Below are positions 25,440 through 33,763 of a stretch of DNA of 64,000 nucleotides, one piece after another. Positions within the stretch are counted from its first letter, which is position 1. Every line of letters starts with the position of its first letter. The DNA comes from Verrucomicrobiota bacterium (lineage in GTDB: Bacteria; Verrucomicrobiota; Verrucomicrobiia; Chthoniobacterales; UBA10450). A program made the position numbers and the translations under genes. The notes below the pieces were generated by a model that was not told the DNA's origin, did not search any database, and was given only the letters and a program-made list of their open reading frames with translations. Location: contig QHQA01000007.1 of assembly GCA_003219695.1 (NCBI GenBank), positions 18,294 through 82,293 of the forward strand, given 5' to 3'.

Positions 25440-26375
25440 ATGAATAAATCCGACAAGATTTTCGTTGCCGGTCATAGGGGGATGGTCGGCAGCGCGTTGC
25501 TTCGGCGGCTCAAATCAGAAGAGTTCAAGAATTTGCTGACGCGCGACCGAGCGCAGCTTGATCTTTCAGATGAAAATGCGGTGGCGAATTTTTTTGCGCA
25601 AGAGACACCACCCATCGTGGTCGTCGCGGCGGCGAAGGTCGGCGGAATCAAAGCCAACAACGATTATCCCGTCGAATTTCTCCTCGAGAATCTGCGGATT
25701 CAAAACAACGTCATCCGCGCGGCGTACGAGAATTGCGCGCGCAAACTGCTTTTTCTCGGAAGCTCCTGCATTTACCCGAAGTTTGCGCCGCAACCCATCT
25801 CTGAAAGCGCGTTGCTCAGCGGGCCGCTGGAGCCAACGAACGAAGCGTACGCAATTGCCAAGATCGCCGGCATCAAGCTTTGCCAGGCGTACGCTCGCGA
25901 ACACGGTGCGAATTTCATCTCGGCGATGCCGACGAATCTTTACGGCCCGAACGACAATTTCGATCTTGAAACCTCGCACGTGCTGGCTGCGCTCCTGCGC
26001 AAAGCACACGAAGCAAAAACACGGAGGGACCCAAAGTTAGTCGTGTGGGGAACTAGCAAGCCGCGCCGTGAATTTTTGCACGTGGACGATCTCGCTGCGG
26101 CCTGCGTTTTACTGCTGGAGAAATACGATTCCCCCGAAATCATCAACGTCGGTTGCGGCGAGGACATTTCGATCCACGAACTGGCCGAGCTAATCTGTGA
26201 GGTTGTGGGTTTCGACGGCGAACTTGCCTGGGACACCACTAAACCCGATGGCACACCGCGAAAGCTTTTGGACGTGACCAAGCTTCGCGTTCTTGGTTGG
26301 AAGCCGATGATTCCGCTACGCGAGGGCATCGCACAAACATACCAATGGTTTCTTGCGAATTATGCGGAAGGGTAG
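25440..26375 (+). CDS. fcl: GDP-L-fucose synthase
   Basis: About 311 residues from ATG 25440; a GTG at 25431 overlapping the vapC stop is possible. The Rossmann motif is VAGHRGMVGSALLRRL. The catalytic Ser is in LGSSCIYPKFAPQPI and the Tyr/Lys in EAYAIAKIAG; PTNLYGPNDNFD and RREFLHVDD are typical of Fcl. It epimerises and reduces GDP-4-keto-6-deoxy-D-mannose to GDP-L-fucose for surface polysaccharide. GDP-mannose dehydratase is not in the window. The stop TAG is part of a family A element. Confidence 0.95.
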   Translation: MNKSDKIFVAGHRGMVGSALLRRLKSEEFKNLLTRDRAQLDLSDENAVANFFAQETPPIVVVAAAKVGGIKANNDYPVEFLLENLRIQNNVIRAAYENCARKLLFLGSSCIYPKFAPQPISESALLSGPLEPTNEAYAIAKIAGIKLCQAYAREHGANFISAMPTNLYGPNDNFDLETSHVLAALLRKAHEAKTRRDPKLVVWGTSKPRREFLHVDDLAAACVLLLEKYDSPEIINVGCGEDISIHELAELICEVVGFDGELAWDTTKPDGTPRKLLDVTKLRVLGWKPMIPLREGIAQTYQWFLANYAEG

Positions 26376-26422
26376 GGACGCCGCGCCGCGGCGTGCGGTC
26401 GGCGCAGCACGCCGACCGTACC
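26371..26422. repeat. Family A element at the fcl stop codon
   Basis: GGTAGGGACGCC ... GTACC ends enclose GC-rich hairpins (CCGCGCCGCGG and GGTCGGCGCAGCACGCCGACC). The leading GTAG provides the fcl TAG at 26373-26375. Confidence 0.75.
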
Positions 26423-26479
26423 GTTGGCAACCATGTCATTTGACCCCGAAAACTTTCGCGCGTTGACTGGTCTTAAGGG

Positions 26480-27400
26480 ATGAAAAATTTGCGCGTAGGT
26501 GTTGCCGGGGTTGGCCATATCGGAAGCAATCATGCGCGCCTGTATGCGGAGACGCCGTCGGTTGAGTTCACTGCAGTCTATGACGCGGATCCCATTATAA
26601 ACCGGACAATTGCGACCAAGTTCCGCGCGACCCCTGCCAGGTCTCTCGATGAATTCATTGGGATGGTTGACGCCGCTTCCGTAGCCACGCCCACTAACAC
26701 GCACTACGAGGTTGCAAGGTCTCTTCTTGCAAAGGGTAAACATGTGCTGGTAGAAAAGCCGATCACTGACAACACTGCGCACGCTGCTGCACTGGCGGAT
26801 TTGGCCGCGCGCAACGGTCTGATTTTGCAGGTCGGCCACGTAGAACGTTTCAACCCAGTCTTGGGCGCTCTCGAAAAACATCTGACGCATCCGCGGTTCA
26901 TCGAAGCGCATCGACTCAGACCCTATTCCGAACGCGGTACCGACATCGGTGTCGTTCTCGATTTGATGATCCATGATCTGGAAGTCATTTTGCATTTCGT
27001 GCGTTCGCCTCTGTGGAGTATTGACGCAGTGGGCGTGCCCGTGCTTAGCCGGAGTGAAGACATCGCCAATGTGCGATTGCATTTCGAAGACGGATGCGTG
27101 GCAAACGTGACCGCAAGCCGCATCAGTCCCGAGCGCATGCGCAAGATTCGGATTTTTCAGGAGGACGCCTACATCTCGCTTGATTATCAAAATCAAACCG
27201 GCGAAATCTATCGGCGTGTCGGAAAGCACATTTGGCGTGACCGAGTCAGCGTTGAACACGAAGAACCGCTGAAACTTCAACTCACTTCGTTTATCGAATG
27301 CGCAAGCACGGGACGCCAGCCGCGCGTTTCGGGTTCGCAAGCCACAGTGGCTCTGGAGTCGGCGGTCAAAATCACCAAGCAAATCGCTGGGAGTGCTTAG
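26480..27400 (+). CDS. Gfo/Idh/MocA family oxidoreductase
   Basis: 306 residues. The N-terminal Rossmann fold (VGVAGVGHIGSNHARLY) and VLVEKPITDN (catalytic Lys of the EKP motif) define the family. The second domain contains DIGVVLDLMIHDLEVILHF. It precedes lpxB in the same direction. Gfo/Idh enzymes next to lpx genes include GnnA, which oxidises UDP-GlcNAc at C3 for 2,3-diamino lipid A, but its aminotransferase partner GnnB is not in the window, so this role is speculative. Substrate otherwise unknown. Confidence 0.88.
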   Translation: MKNLRVGVAGVGHIGSNHARLYAETPSVEFTAVYDADPIINRTIATKFRATPARSLDEFIGMVDAASVATPTNTHYEVARSLLAKGKHVLVEKPITDNTAHAAALADLAARNGLILQVGHVERFNPVLGALEKHLTHPRFIEAHRLRPYSERGTDIGVVLDLMIHDLEVILHFVRSPLWSIDAVGVPVLSRSEDIANVRLHFEDGCVANVTASRISPERMRKIRIFQEDAYISLDYQNQTGEIYRRVGKHIWRDRVSVEHEEPLKLQLTSFIECASTGRQPRVSGSQATVALESAVKITKQIAGSA

Positions 27401-27424
27401 GACAATCTCACCTGGCAAGTCTTA

Positions 27425-27487
27425 CTGTAGAGGCAGGCGTGTCGCCTGCGTGGCGCTCGACTTCGCAGCCGGCACGCCCGCCACGGC
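27425..27487. repeat. Family A-like palindrome between Gfo/Idh gene and lpxB
   Basis: CTGTAGAGGCAGGCGTGTCGCCTGC contains a GCAGGCG/CGCCTGC hairpin. The right end is less symmetrical. It ends just before the lpxB ATG. Confidence 0.6.
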
Positions 27488-27493
27488 AGAAGA

Positions 27494-28621
27494 ATGATCA
27501 TCTATTTCGTAGCCGGGGAGGTAAGCGCCGACAATCACGGGGCGGCATTGATGCGCGCGCTGCGCGAGTTGGATCCCGGGCTGAAGTTCACGGGGCGCGG
27601 CGGTCCGCAAATGCAGCAGGTCGCCGGCAAACAACTCAAAAATTGGATTGGCGATGCCGCAGTTCTCGGTTTGTGGGAAGTGATCAGAAAGTACGGTTAT
27701 TTTCGGGAACAATTTCGCGAAACGCTCAAAGAAATTCTCGAGCGCAAGCCCGACGCGGTCGTCCTGATCGATTACCCGGGATTCAATTTGCGCCTTGCCC
27801 GGGCACTCCAAATGCAATCACAGCGGCAAAAGATAATCTACTACATCAGCCCGCAGGTGTGGGCATGGAACCGTGGTCGGATCAAAAGCATGGCGCACTC
27901 GATTGATCTGGTGCTCTGCATTTTTCCGTTTGAAACCGATCTCTACTACCAATCGGGCCTGCGCGCGGTGTTTGTCGGGCATCCGATGATCGAAAGATTA
28001 CAGGCCCAAAAGATCGATGTTGAGCGTGATCCCAATTTGATGGGACTTTTCCCAGGCAGTCGTTCGCGCGAAGTACGAAAAATTTTTCCGGTAATGATCG
28101 AGACAGCGCACCTACTTTTAAAAGCCAGGCCCACGTCGCAGTTTCAAGTCGCGGCCGCATCCGAGACGCTGGCGCAGGAACTGACCAAAATGCTGACCCG
28201 GCAGGATCGACAGGTCATTCAAATTGCAATGGGCCAGACAGCAAACATCATGCAGCGGGCTTGGGCGGGAATTATTGCATCGGGAAGCGCCACGCTGGAA
28301 GCTGCTTATTTCCGCCTGCCGTTTGTGCTCGTTTACAAGGTGGCTTGGCCGACGTACCTCGCAGGACGACTCGTCGTGAACGTGGAATATCTTGGCATGC
28401 CTAATCTGCTTGGCGACAAAGAAGTGGTTCCGGAATTTATTCAGCACAAGGCCAAACCAAATGTGATCGTCAAGGCTGTGCGGCTATTACTCGAAGATGC
28501 AAACGCACGCGTACGGATGCTCTCCGCATTCAACGCTATCATTAATGAATTGGGCAGCGGCGGAGCCAGTGAAAAAGCAGCGCAAGCAATTATTCAAGAA
28601 CTCAAGGAGCGGCGGTCTTGA
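27494..28621 (+). CDS. lpxB: Lipid-A-disaccharide synthase
   Basis: 375 residues, GT19 family. IYFVAGEVSADNHGAALMRAL at the N-terminus, DYPGFNLRLAR, YYISPQVWAWNRGR and LLPGS-type LFPGSRSREV are family signatures; ASGSATLEAAYFRLPFVLVYK forms the donor site. It joins UDP-2,3-diacylglucosamine and lipid X at the inner membrane, confirming a lipid A-containing outer membrane. No lpxA, lpxC or lpxD is next to it. The ATG follows a palindromic repeat. Confidence 0.96.
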   Translation: MIIYFVAGEVSADNHGAALMRALRELDPGLKFTGRGGPQMQQVAGKQLKNWIGDAAVLGLWEVIRKYGYFREQFRETLKEILERKPDAVVLIDYPGFNLRLARALQMQSQRQKIIYYISPQVWAWNRGRIKSMAHSIDLVLCIFPFETDLYYQSGLRAVFVGHPMIERLQAQKIDVERDPNLMGLFPGSRSREVRKIFPVMIETAHLLLKARPTSQFQVAAASETLAQELTKMLTRQDRQVIQIAMGQTANIMQRAWAGIIASGSATLEAAYFRLPFVLVYKVAWPTYLAGRLVVNVEYLGMPNLLGDKEVVPEFIQHKAKPNVIVKAVRLLLEDANARVRMLSAFNAIINELGSGGASEKAAQAIIQELKERRS

Positions 28622-28662
28622 GATTGCTTTAATGAACACCACAGGATTCAACTGAGCACACG

Positions 28663-29310
28663 ATGAAAATTTGGGATATTTCACGAACACTTTCGAATGA
28701 CTTCGCGGAATGGCCCGGTGACGAGCCGTTTCATTATCGCCTAACGAGAGAGATCGCCAAAGGCGCGAGCCTAAATCTGGGCGCCGTCACGATGAGCGTG
28801 CACAACGGCACCCACGCTGATGCGCGATTTCATTTCGACTCGAAGGGCGAATCGATCGAGAACGCGCCGCTCGACATTTATTTCGGCTGCGCAACCGTGG
28901 TCGATCTCGCACTGGCTTTTTCGCGCTCCAAGCAAAAGCATCTGATCACGCTAGAAGATCTCCAGCCGCACGCCGAGCAAATCGCTGCGACCTCGCGCCT
29001 GCTCGTCAAGACCGGTCGCTGGAGCGACTCGACAATTTTTCCAAATCAGATTCCTGTGATCGCGGCCGATGTCCCCGCGTGGTTGCAAAAAAATGGCGTG
29101 AAGCTGCTCGGCGTTGACCTGCCATCGGCGGATGAAATCGATTCCAAATCGTTGCAGAACCATCACGCGCTCGCTCGCGCCGGCGTTGCCATCGTTGAAT
29201 CGCTGGATCTCAGCGATGTTCCGCCTGGGATTTATAATTTCGCTGCGCTTCCTCTGAAAATCGCCGGCGCCGATGGCGCGCCCATGCGCGCGATACTCTG
29301 GCGCGATTGA
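28663..29310 (+). CDS. Cyclase-family hydrolase, KynB-like arylformamidase
   Basis: 215 residues. IWDISRTLSNDFAEWPGDEPF and the metal motif HNGTHADARFHF (HxGTHxDxxxHF) are those of bacterial kynurenine formamidases and related cyclases. PLDIYFGCATVVDL and LGVDLPSADEIDSK follow at the family positions. KynB hydrolyses N-formylkynurenine. The length and SVHNGTHAD match KynB well, but related isatin or other amide hydrolases share these motifs and no tryptophan-catabolism neighbour is seen. A possible independent promoter lies in the 40-base gap after lpxB; no motif is certain. Confidence 0.85.
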   Translation: MKIWDISRTLSNDFAEWPGDEPFHYRLTREIAKGASLNLGAVTMSVHNGTHADARFHFDSKGESIENAPLDIYFGCATVVDLALAFSRSKQKHLITLEDLQPHAEQIAATSRLLVKTGRWSDSTIFPNQIPVIAADVPAWLQKNGVKLLGVDLPSADEIDSKSLQNHHALARAGVAIVESLDLSDVPPGIYNFAALPLKIAGADGAPMRAILWRD

Positions 29311-29322
29311 GACCATATGAGT

Positions 29323-29437
29323 GTCATTCCGAGCGGAGCGCAGCGTAGTCGAGGAATCTCTGGACCCTGACAATTGGAGATGTCTCCAGCCCTTCGCATA
29401 AAGCTACGGCTTGGCAGGCGACTTCGCTCGACATGAC
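29323..29437. repeat. Family B repeat; right arm carries the start of the next gene
   Basis: Left arm GTCATTCCGAGCGGAGCGCA and right arm GGCGACTTCGCTCGACATGAC. The ATG at 29433 of the following membrane glycosyltransferase is within the right arm. Confidence 0.85.
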
Positions 29438-30998
29438 AAAAAATGACGTGCTGCAAGACCGGCGCACCTTGTGGATCGTCGTGGCGACGACGTTCCTGCT
29501 TTTCGCAATCGCGAATTTGCCGTGGCATCTGGATGATTACGATCAGGCCAAGCAAGCGTTCACCTCCTTCGAAATGGTCAAGGAGGGTCACTGGCTTTAC
29601 CAGCACACGCCACATGAGCGTATAGCAACCAAACCGCCGCTCATTGGATGGGTGTCGGCTGCGCTTTTTGCATTGACGCGATCATGGGATGTGGCGTGGC
29701 GGTTACCATCGTTTCTCGCTGCCGTTGTCCTCGCGCTGTTGTTGTGTCGCGCTGCGAGCTCTGCTTGTGGATCATTCGTCGGCTTAATTGCCATGAGCGC
29801 ATTTGGATTAAATCTGCTGAGCCCGCGCTTGGCCGCGCTCGTGCGTACAGATATGCCGCTCGCATTCGTGATTTTTCTGATCGGGTTGCTGATTTGGAAG
29901 AAAACCCGGGAACGGACGGAGTGGCAATCGCGTGATCGAATTTGCCTCTTTGCGTTGCTCACAGTAGCGATGCTAATCAAGGGGCCGATAGTCTATGCGT
30001 TCTTGCTGCCTGGAATTGCGTTGTTTCAATGGCGGCGTGGTAGGGCGCGACCGCCGGGCGCGCCGCTCGGAAACGGTTATGCCGCCTGGTCTGGCTGGTG
30101 GCCGTGGATCGCGTCTCTCGCAATTTTTCTCGTATGGGTAATCGGTGGGACCGTGTTTCAACCCGGGTTTTTTGATGAAGTTGTGATGCGCGAATTTGTT
30201 GGGCGATTTGGCGAAACAATTCATCGGCCGCAGCCGCTGTATTTTTATTTGCCGCATCTGTTGCACAAATTTGCCCCTTGGAGCGTGCTGATAATAGCTC
30301 TAGGCGTTTTTGATCTTGCGTCGCGTCGATGGAGGATCGGCGCTGCATTTCGCGAAATGCCGCCGGAAACTTTCTGGCTGATTTGCTGGAGCATCGGCGG
30401 GCTGATCGTGATGTCACTGATTCCATCCAAACGGGTTGACCGGATTTTCCCGATTATTCCGCCGCTCTGTTTGCTGCTCGCGGCTCAAGTCGCGAACCGC
30501 AGTTCCTGTAGCCACGGCTCTGTGAGCCGTGCCGCGGCTAGCGGAAATGGTGATCTGACCGGCCACACGCCGGTGGCTACAACGAAGCAAAAGACGCGTG
30601 CCAGCATTGATAAATGGAGCGCTGTTGCGCTCATCATCGCAATCCTTTTCACCGGTGGCTACACAGTTTTCAAAGTCCTCTCCGGCTTTCGCGATCATCG
30701 CGACGCTCTCGTCGTCTTTGGACGAGAGGTTCGCCGCGAAGCCGAGGCGCATCGCTGGCGTTACGAAGTCGTTTCCACGAAAGATGAAGGGCTGCTTCTT
30801 TACCTGCGCAAAACGCACTTCATCGAGCCGAACCGCGCTGTCGCCGAATGGAACGACGGAAATCTCGACGCGCTGGTTGCGTCAACGGGCAAAGCGCCAG
30901 GCCTGCTGCGCCAGCTTCGAGGTGCTGCGCTCTCTAACTTGAAATCCGCTGCAAGAAAAGGAGAAGCGGAAAATGGCTACGTTTTGATCGCGCGATGA
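29433..30998 (+). CDS. ArnT/PMT-like membrane glycosyltransferase with two repeat insertions
   Basis: 521 residues. The N-terminus (DDYDQAKQAFTSFEMVKEGHWLYQHTPHERIATKPPLIGW) is typical of the ArnT/PMT fold, with the catalytic Asp/Glu loop and KPPL motif, followed by about ten membrane spans. The C-terminal third is a soluble periplasmic region. It should transfer a sugar from a polyprenyl-phosphate donor, for example to lipid A. Two segments look foreign: RRGRARPPGAPLG near residue 202-212 and SCSHGSVSRAAASGNGDLTGHTPVATT near 360-385, both encoded by palindromic elements. The ATG comes from a family B arm, so the start may be fortuitous. Confidence 0.87.
   Translation: MTKNDVLQDRRTLWIVVATTFLLFAIANLPWHLDDYDQAKQAFTSFEMVKEGHWLYQHTPHERIATKPPLIGWVSAALFALTRSWDVAWRLPSFLAAVVLALLLCRAASSACGSFVGLIAMSAFGLNLLSPRLAALVRTDMPLAFVIFLIGLLIWKKTRERTEWQSRDRICLFALLTVAMLIKGPIVYAFLLPGIALFQWRRGRARPPGAPLGNGYAAWSGWWPWIASLAIFLVWVIGGTVFQPGFFDEVVMREFVGRFGETIHRPQPLYFYLPHLLHKFAPWSVLIIALGVFDLASRRWRIGAAFREMPPETFWLICWSIGGLIVMSLIPSKRVDRIFPIIPPLCLLLAAQVANRSSCSHGSVSRAAASGNGDLTGHTPVATTKQKTRASIDKWSAVALIIAILFTGGYTVFKVLSGFRDHRDALVVFGREVRREAEAHRWRYEVVSTKDEGLLLYLRKTHFIEPNRAVAEWNDGNLDALVASTGKAPGLLRQLRGAALSNLKSAARKGEAENGYVLIAR
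30039..30066. repeat. Family A fragment inside the ArnT-like gene
   Basis: 28 bases from GGTAGGGCGCGACCGCC onward are identical to 35233-35260. They encode an Arg/Pro/Gly-rich insertion in a membrane protein. Confidence 0.8.
30508..30580. repeat. Family A element inside the ArnT-like gene (73 nt)
   Basis: Ends GTAGCCACGG and CCGGTGGCTAC. Inner hairpins are CACGGCTCTGTGAGCCGTG and CCGGCCACACGCCGG. It is read through in frame. Confidence 0.88.
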
Positions 30999-31185
30999 GA
31001 GCCAGCTCGACTTTGCCAAACATACCCGATTTTAGTCTCGTCGAAGTTCGCATGTTAGTCGTCTAACGAGAAAAAGCTCAGCTGCGCCTAGCGAGAGCGA
31101 GCTTTGCTAACCGTGGAAGTGTTGTAATCATGAAAAAGGAAGGAATCGCGCCGGCTAGGCGTCGGCTGCAGCGCTTGGTTAGACC

Positions 31186-31706
31186 TCAGTGGCTGAACTC
31201 CAGCACGGCACGTTCTTCTTGGAACTCTCCTGACGCCACAATCCTTTTGACGAGCTTGGCATTCCGTATGACAAAGGTCGCGGTGTAGCCGGCCGCTGCA
31301 TCTGAGGCCGATAGAAAAAGGTGCAGGTCGCCATCGTGCTGCTCCAAACGCAATTGCGGGGGATAAAGCATGTCGCCAAGGTCTTCGTATGCTTGTAGCG
31401 GAAATGCGACGGAAGCCCTCCAATCTTAAACGAAATCCGTTTGACGAGCAGCGGCGGTTTGGGCCCGTCGGCACCCCACCATCTCTTAACGGAAGCGCGC
31501 TGGTTCGCCAACTCTTGCGCCGGCACTTCCTCCACAATGAATTCGAAAGCGTCGGCAGCCTTTGCATCGTAAGTCTCGCGAGCCGCAACGTTCCCGTACA
31601 GCCGTGCGACACCCCAGCCATCGATAATTCGGATCGGTTCCTTTTCTGCGGCCAACGCGGGGATCGTCGTGAAGACGCAACCTAGAATGACGAACATGCG
31701 GCGCAT
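31186..31706 (-). pseudogene. Secreted hypothetical protein interrupted by a frameshift
   Basis: The first frame starts MRRMFVILGCVFTTIPALAAEKEP, a clear signal peptide, and runs through WWGADGPKPPLLVKRISFKIGGLPS. The matching C-terminal half is in another frame: FPLQAYEDLGDMLYPPQLRLE, then HLFLSASDAAAGYTATFVIRNAKLVKRIV, ending AVLEFSH at 31186. The switch lies near 31390-31425. Read through, the product would be about 172 residues. I do not recognise the family. Either a real inactivating indel or a sequencing error explains it. The single-frame version running to 31179 ends in nonsense. Confidence 0.7.
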
Positions 31707-31809
31707 TAGGTCTAACTATGATTCGACGAAAGATTGTTTCGCCTATTTCGGCTTTTACTTAGGAGAAAGTCTCGATAAGGCGAACCATCCGTTCTCCATT
31801 ATCACCTGG

Positions 31810-32262
31810 TTACTCCTTCTTCTTCCGCTCCCAGACTTGAAGGATGTAGCCGCTTCCGGGGTTGGAGACGAATTCGCTCGGGCGTGGCTTACCGGTCGGG
31901 GCGAAGCAGACCTTGTAATTGTCGCCGTTCAGTTCGTAGATGCCGAGCATGACTTCTCCCTTGGTCGAGATGGCATCCATGTGCTTCGGTTGTTTCGTGG
32001 CGTCGATCTTGACCGTTCCAGATCTGCTGGTGGCGTACTCGGCTGACTCGGGGAAGCGGAAGGTGTCATGCTTAAAGACGATGGTAGTTTTCTTCACCTT
32101 GTCGTCGGGCAACGCCTTACCGTCTTGCGTCGCCGAAACCAGCTTCCAAGTCCCCTGTAGCCCCTCCAGATCCTTTGCGGATGCCGGGTCCTGAGGCTTG
32201 ACCGCCCCGAGCAACAGGCCGAGGGCCGCGATCATCAGTAATCGCGATATACGCGCAATCAT
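31810..32262 (-). CDS. TIGR03067-type secreted protein
   Basis: 150 residues from ATG 32262 (MIARISRLLMIAALGLLLGAV), a signal peptide or lipoprotein-like leader without a lipobox Cys. The mature part has the TIGR03067 pattern: LEGLQGTWKLVSATQDGKALPDDKV, TTIVFKHDTFRF, GTVKIDATKQPKHMD, YELNGDNYKVCFAP and ending GYILQVWERKKKE. The family is common in Planctomycetes and Verrucomicrobia as lipocalin-like beta proteins with unknown ligands. An upstream extension to 32382 lacks a signal peptide and is rejected. Confidence 0.85.
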   Translation of the reverse strand: MIARISRLLMIAALGLLLGAVKPQDPASAKDLEGLQGTWKLVSATQDGKALPDDKVKKTTIVFKHDTFRFPESAEYATSRSGTVKIDATKQPKHMDAISTKGEVMLGIYELNGDNYKVCFAPTGKPRPSEFVSNPGSGYILQVWERKKKE

Positions 32263-32430
32263 GCGTACGGTGTATCTGTCGTCGCGACTAAGAGCAAGCC
32301 AAAAAGAAACTGCTCGATCGGGTCGTTCGTGACATCCGCGGAAGCCGTGGTGGTCGGACTTGGAATGTTTTTGGGACAGCACAGAAATGGTGGCTCGACT
32401 TTGGGACGGATGAAATTACCCTCGGTAAAG

Positions 32431-32455
32431 CGGGAAGCTGACAGCTTCCCGTACA
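32431..32455. repeat. Palindrome CGGGAAGCTGACAGCTTCCCG
   Basis: A near-perfect 21-nt palindrome followed by TACAG, immediately upstream of the HIT gene. The GTAC-type end suggests a minimal family A member. Confidence 0.65.
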
Positions 32456-32478
32456 GAAGAAACGAATTCTGAACATCC

Positions 32479-32997
32479 ATGGAAGAATTTCCGAAGAAAG
32501 ACTTGGAGGCGCTCTGGGCGCCGTGGCGCGTGCAGTATTTCGAGAAGGAACCGCGTGACCGCGATTTTCTCGAGGCGGCGGCCCGGGCGAGCGATGACGC
32601 CGAGCACTTGGTGATCACCCGGCGAAAAAACGCGTTTCTGATGATGAATCGATATCCCTACGCGGTTGGGCACTTAATGGTGGTGCCGTATCGCAAGGTT
32701 GCTGAACTTTCCGCTCTAGGCGACAACGAGATCTTTGAGCTTTGGAATTTGGTGGTGCACGCGCAGGCGCTTTTGCGCGCTGCGACAAAGGCGCAGGGAT
32801 TCAACATCGGCATCAACCTCAGCGAATGCGCGGGCGCGGGTGTGCCCGATCATTTGCATATCCACATCGTCCCGCGCTGGAGTGGCGACACGAACTTCAT
32901 GCCGATGCTCGCAGGCACGCGCGTGCTCTCGGAGGGATTGCGCGCGCTTTATGACAAGTTGATGGAAGCGCAGGCGAAAATGGCTTCGCCACGTTAA
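32479..32997 (+). CDS. HIT-domain nucleotide hydrolase/transferase
   Basis: 172 residues. LWAPWRVQYFEKEPRDRDFL at the N-terminus, NRYPYAVGHLMVVPYRKVA and the histidine triad HLHIHIVPRWSGDTNFMP (H-x-H-x-H) near residue 125 match bacterial HIT proteins of the Ap4A-phosphorylase/FHIT-like branch. The WAPWR start is typical of Aquifex/actinobacterial FHIT-like proteins. It probably cleaves dinucleoside polyphosphates or AMP-linked compounds. Monocistronic, or co-transcribed with the next membrane protein after an 80-base repeat-filled gap. Confidence 0.92.
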   Translation: MEEFPKKDLEALWAPWRVQYFEKEPRDRDFLEAAARASDDAEHLVITRRKNAFLMMNRYPYAVGHLMVVPYRKVAELSALGDNEIFELWNLVVHAQALLRAATKAQGFNIGINLSECAGAGVPDHLHIHIVPRWSGDTNFMPMLAGTRVLSEGLRALYDKLMEAQAKMASPR

Positions 32998-32999
32998 AT

Positions 33000-33064
33000 A
33001 GTTAAAAGAGTTACAAGGGTTACAAGAGAACCAATGTAACGGTGTAACGTTGTAACGAAGTAAC
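33000..33064. repeat. GTTACAAG / TGTAACG word repeat
   Basis: Alternating GTTAAAAGAGTTACAAGGGTTACAAGAG and TGTAACGGTGTAACGTTGTAACG words form an inverted pair between the HIT gene and the next ORF. Confidence 0.7.
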
Positions 33065-33076
33065 GAATCGCTCTCT

Positions 33077-33754
33077 TTGATGAACACCTGGGTCGAGGCG
33101 CCGCCAAAAAGGAAAGGCTTGGGTTGTTTCGCGCGAGGCTGCCTTATCCTGGTCGTGTTTGCAATCGTGCTGGCGATTGCTTGTTTCGCGGGTGTGTATT
33201 GGGGACTGCATCGCTACTCGGCGCTTTTCTATGGTAGCTATTGGGTAGCCAAAACGCATTCGATCGCGGAAGCGCCAGTGCCGTTGCCTGAATCCAGCGC
33301 TTCGGACCAACAAATTCAGGCTGCGCTGGAACGGTGGCATGATTTCGAACAGAAGACGCGCGCTGCTCAACCTGCGGAGATCGAGCTGACCACGGATGAC
33401 GTCAACAGTTTGATTGCCACAAACCCCGAAAGCATTCGGGGCAAAGTCTTCGTGTCGATCGAGGGCAACCAACTCCGTCTTCAGACGAGTGTTCCTCTTG
33501 GAGAACTTCTCGGCCGGCCGGGTTATTATTTTAACGGCGATATCACGCTCGAATTCAAAGGCGCGCAATCGCTGGATAATCCGCGGCTGGACAAGATCGT
33601 TGTGAACGGAGAACAAGTGCCGCGCGATCTGTTGAATTGGAAATACCGTTCGCGGCGATTGCGCGATTATCTCGCCGATTTTCAAGCCACTCACAACATC
33701 GGCACGATCGAAGTGCGCGACGGCAAAGTGATTCTCCGGTCGCGCACCGAGTAA
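33077..33754 (+). CDS. Hypothetical single-pass membrane protein
   Basis: 225 residues. A basic N-terminus (PPKRKGLGCFARG) precedes one strong membrane helix (CLILVVFAIVLAIACFAGVYWGL, about 22-45). The rest, presumably periplasmic, has a helical part (SASDQQIQAALERWHDFEQKTRAAQPAEIELTTDDVNSLIA) and a beta-rich end (KVFVSIEGNQLRLQTSVPLGEL...GYYFNGDITLEFKG...IGTIEVRDGKVILRSRTE). The lipid-binding-like LTTDDVNSLIA...LRLQTSVPL layout recalls LEA/DUF-type periplasmic proteins, but no family can be named. Spacing suggests co-transcription with the HIT gene. Confidence 0.75.
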   Translation: MMNTWVEAPPKRKGLGCFARGCLILVVFAIVLAIACFAGVYWGLHRYSALFYGSYWVAKTHSIAEAPVPLPESSASDQQIQAALERWHDFEQKTRAAQPAEIELTTDDVNSLIATNPESIRGKVFVSIEGNQLRLQTSVPLGELLGRPGYYFNGDITLEFKGAQSLDNPRLDKIVVNGEQVPRDLLNWKYRSRRLRDYLADFQATHNIGTIEVRDGKVILRSRTE

Positions 33755-33763
33755 GCTGCGCAG

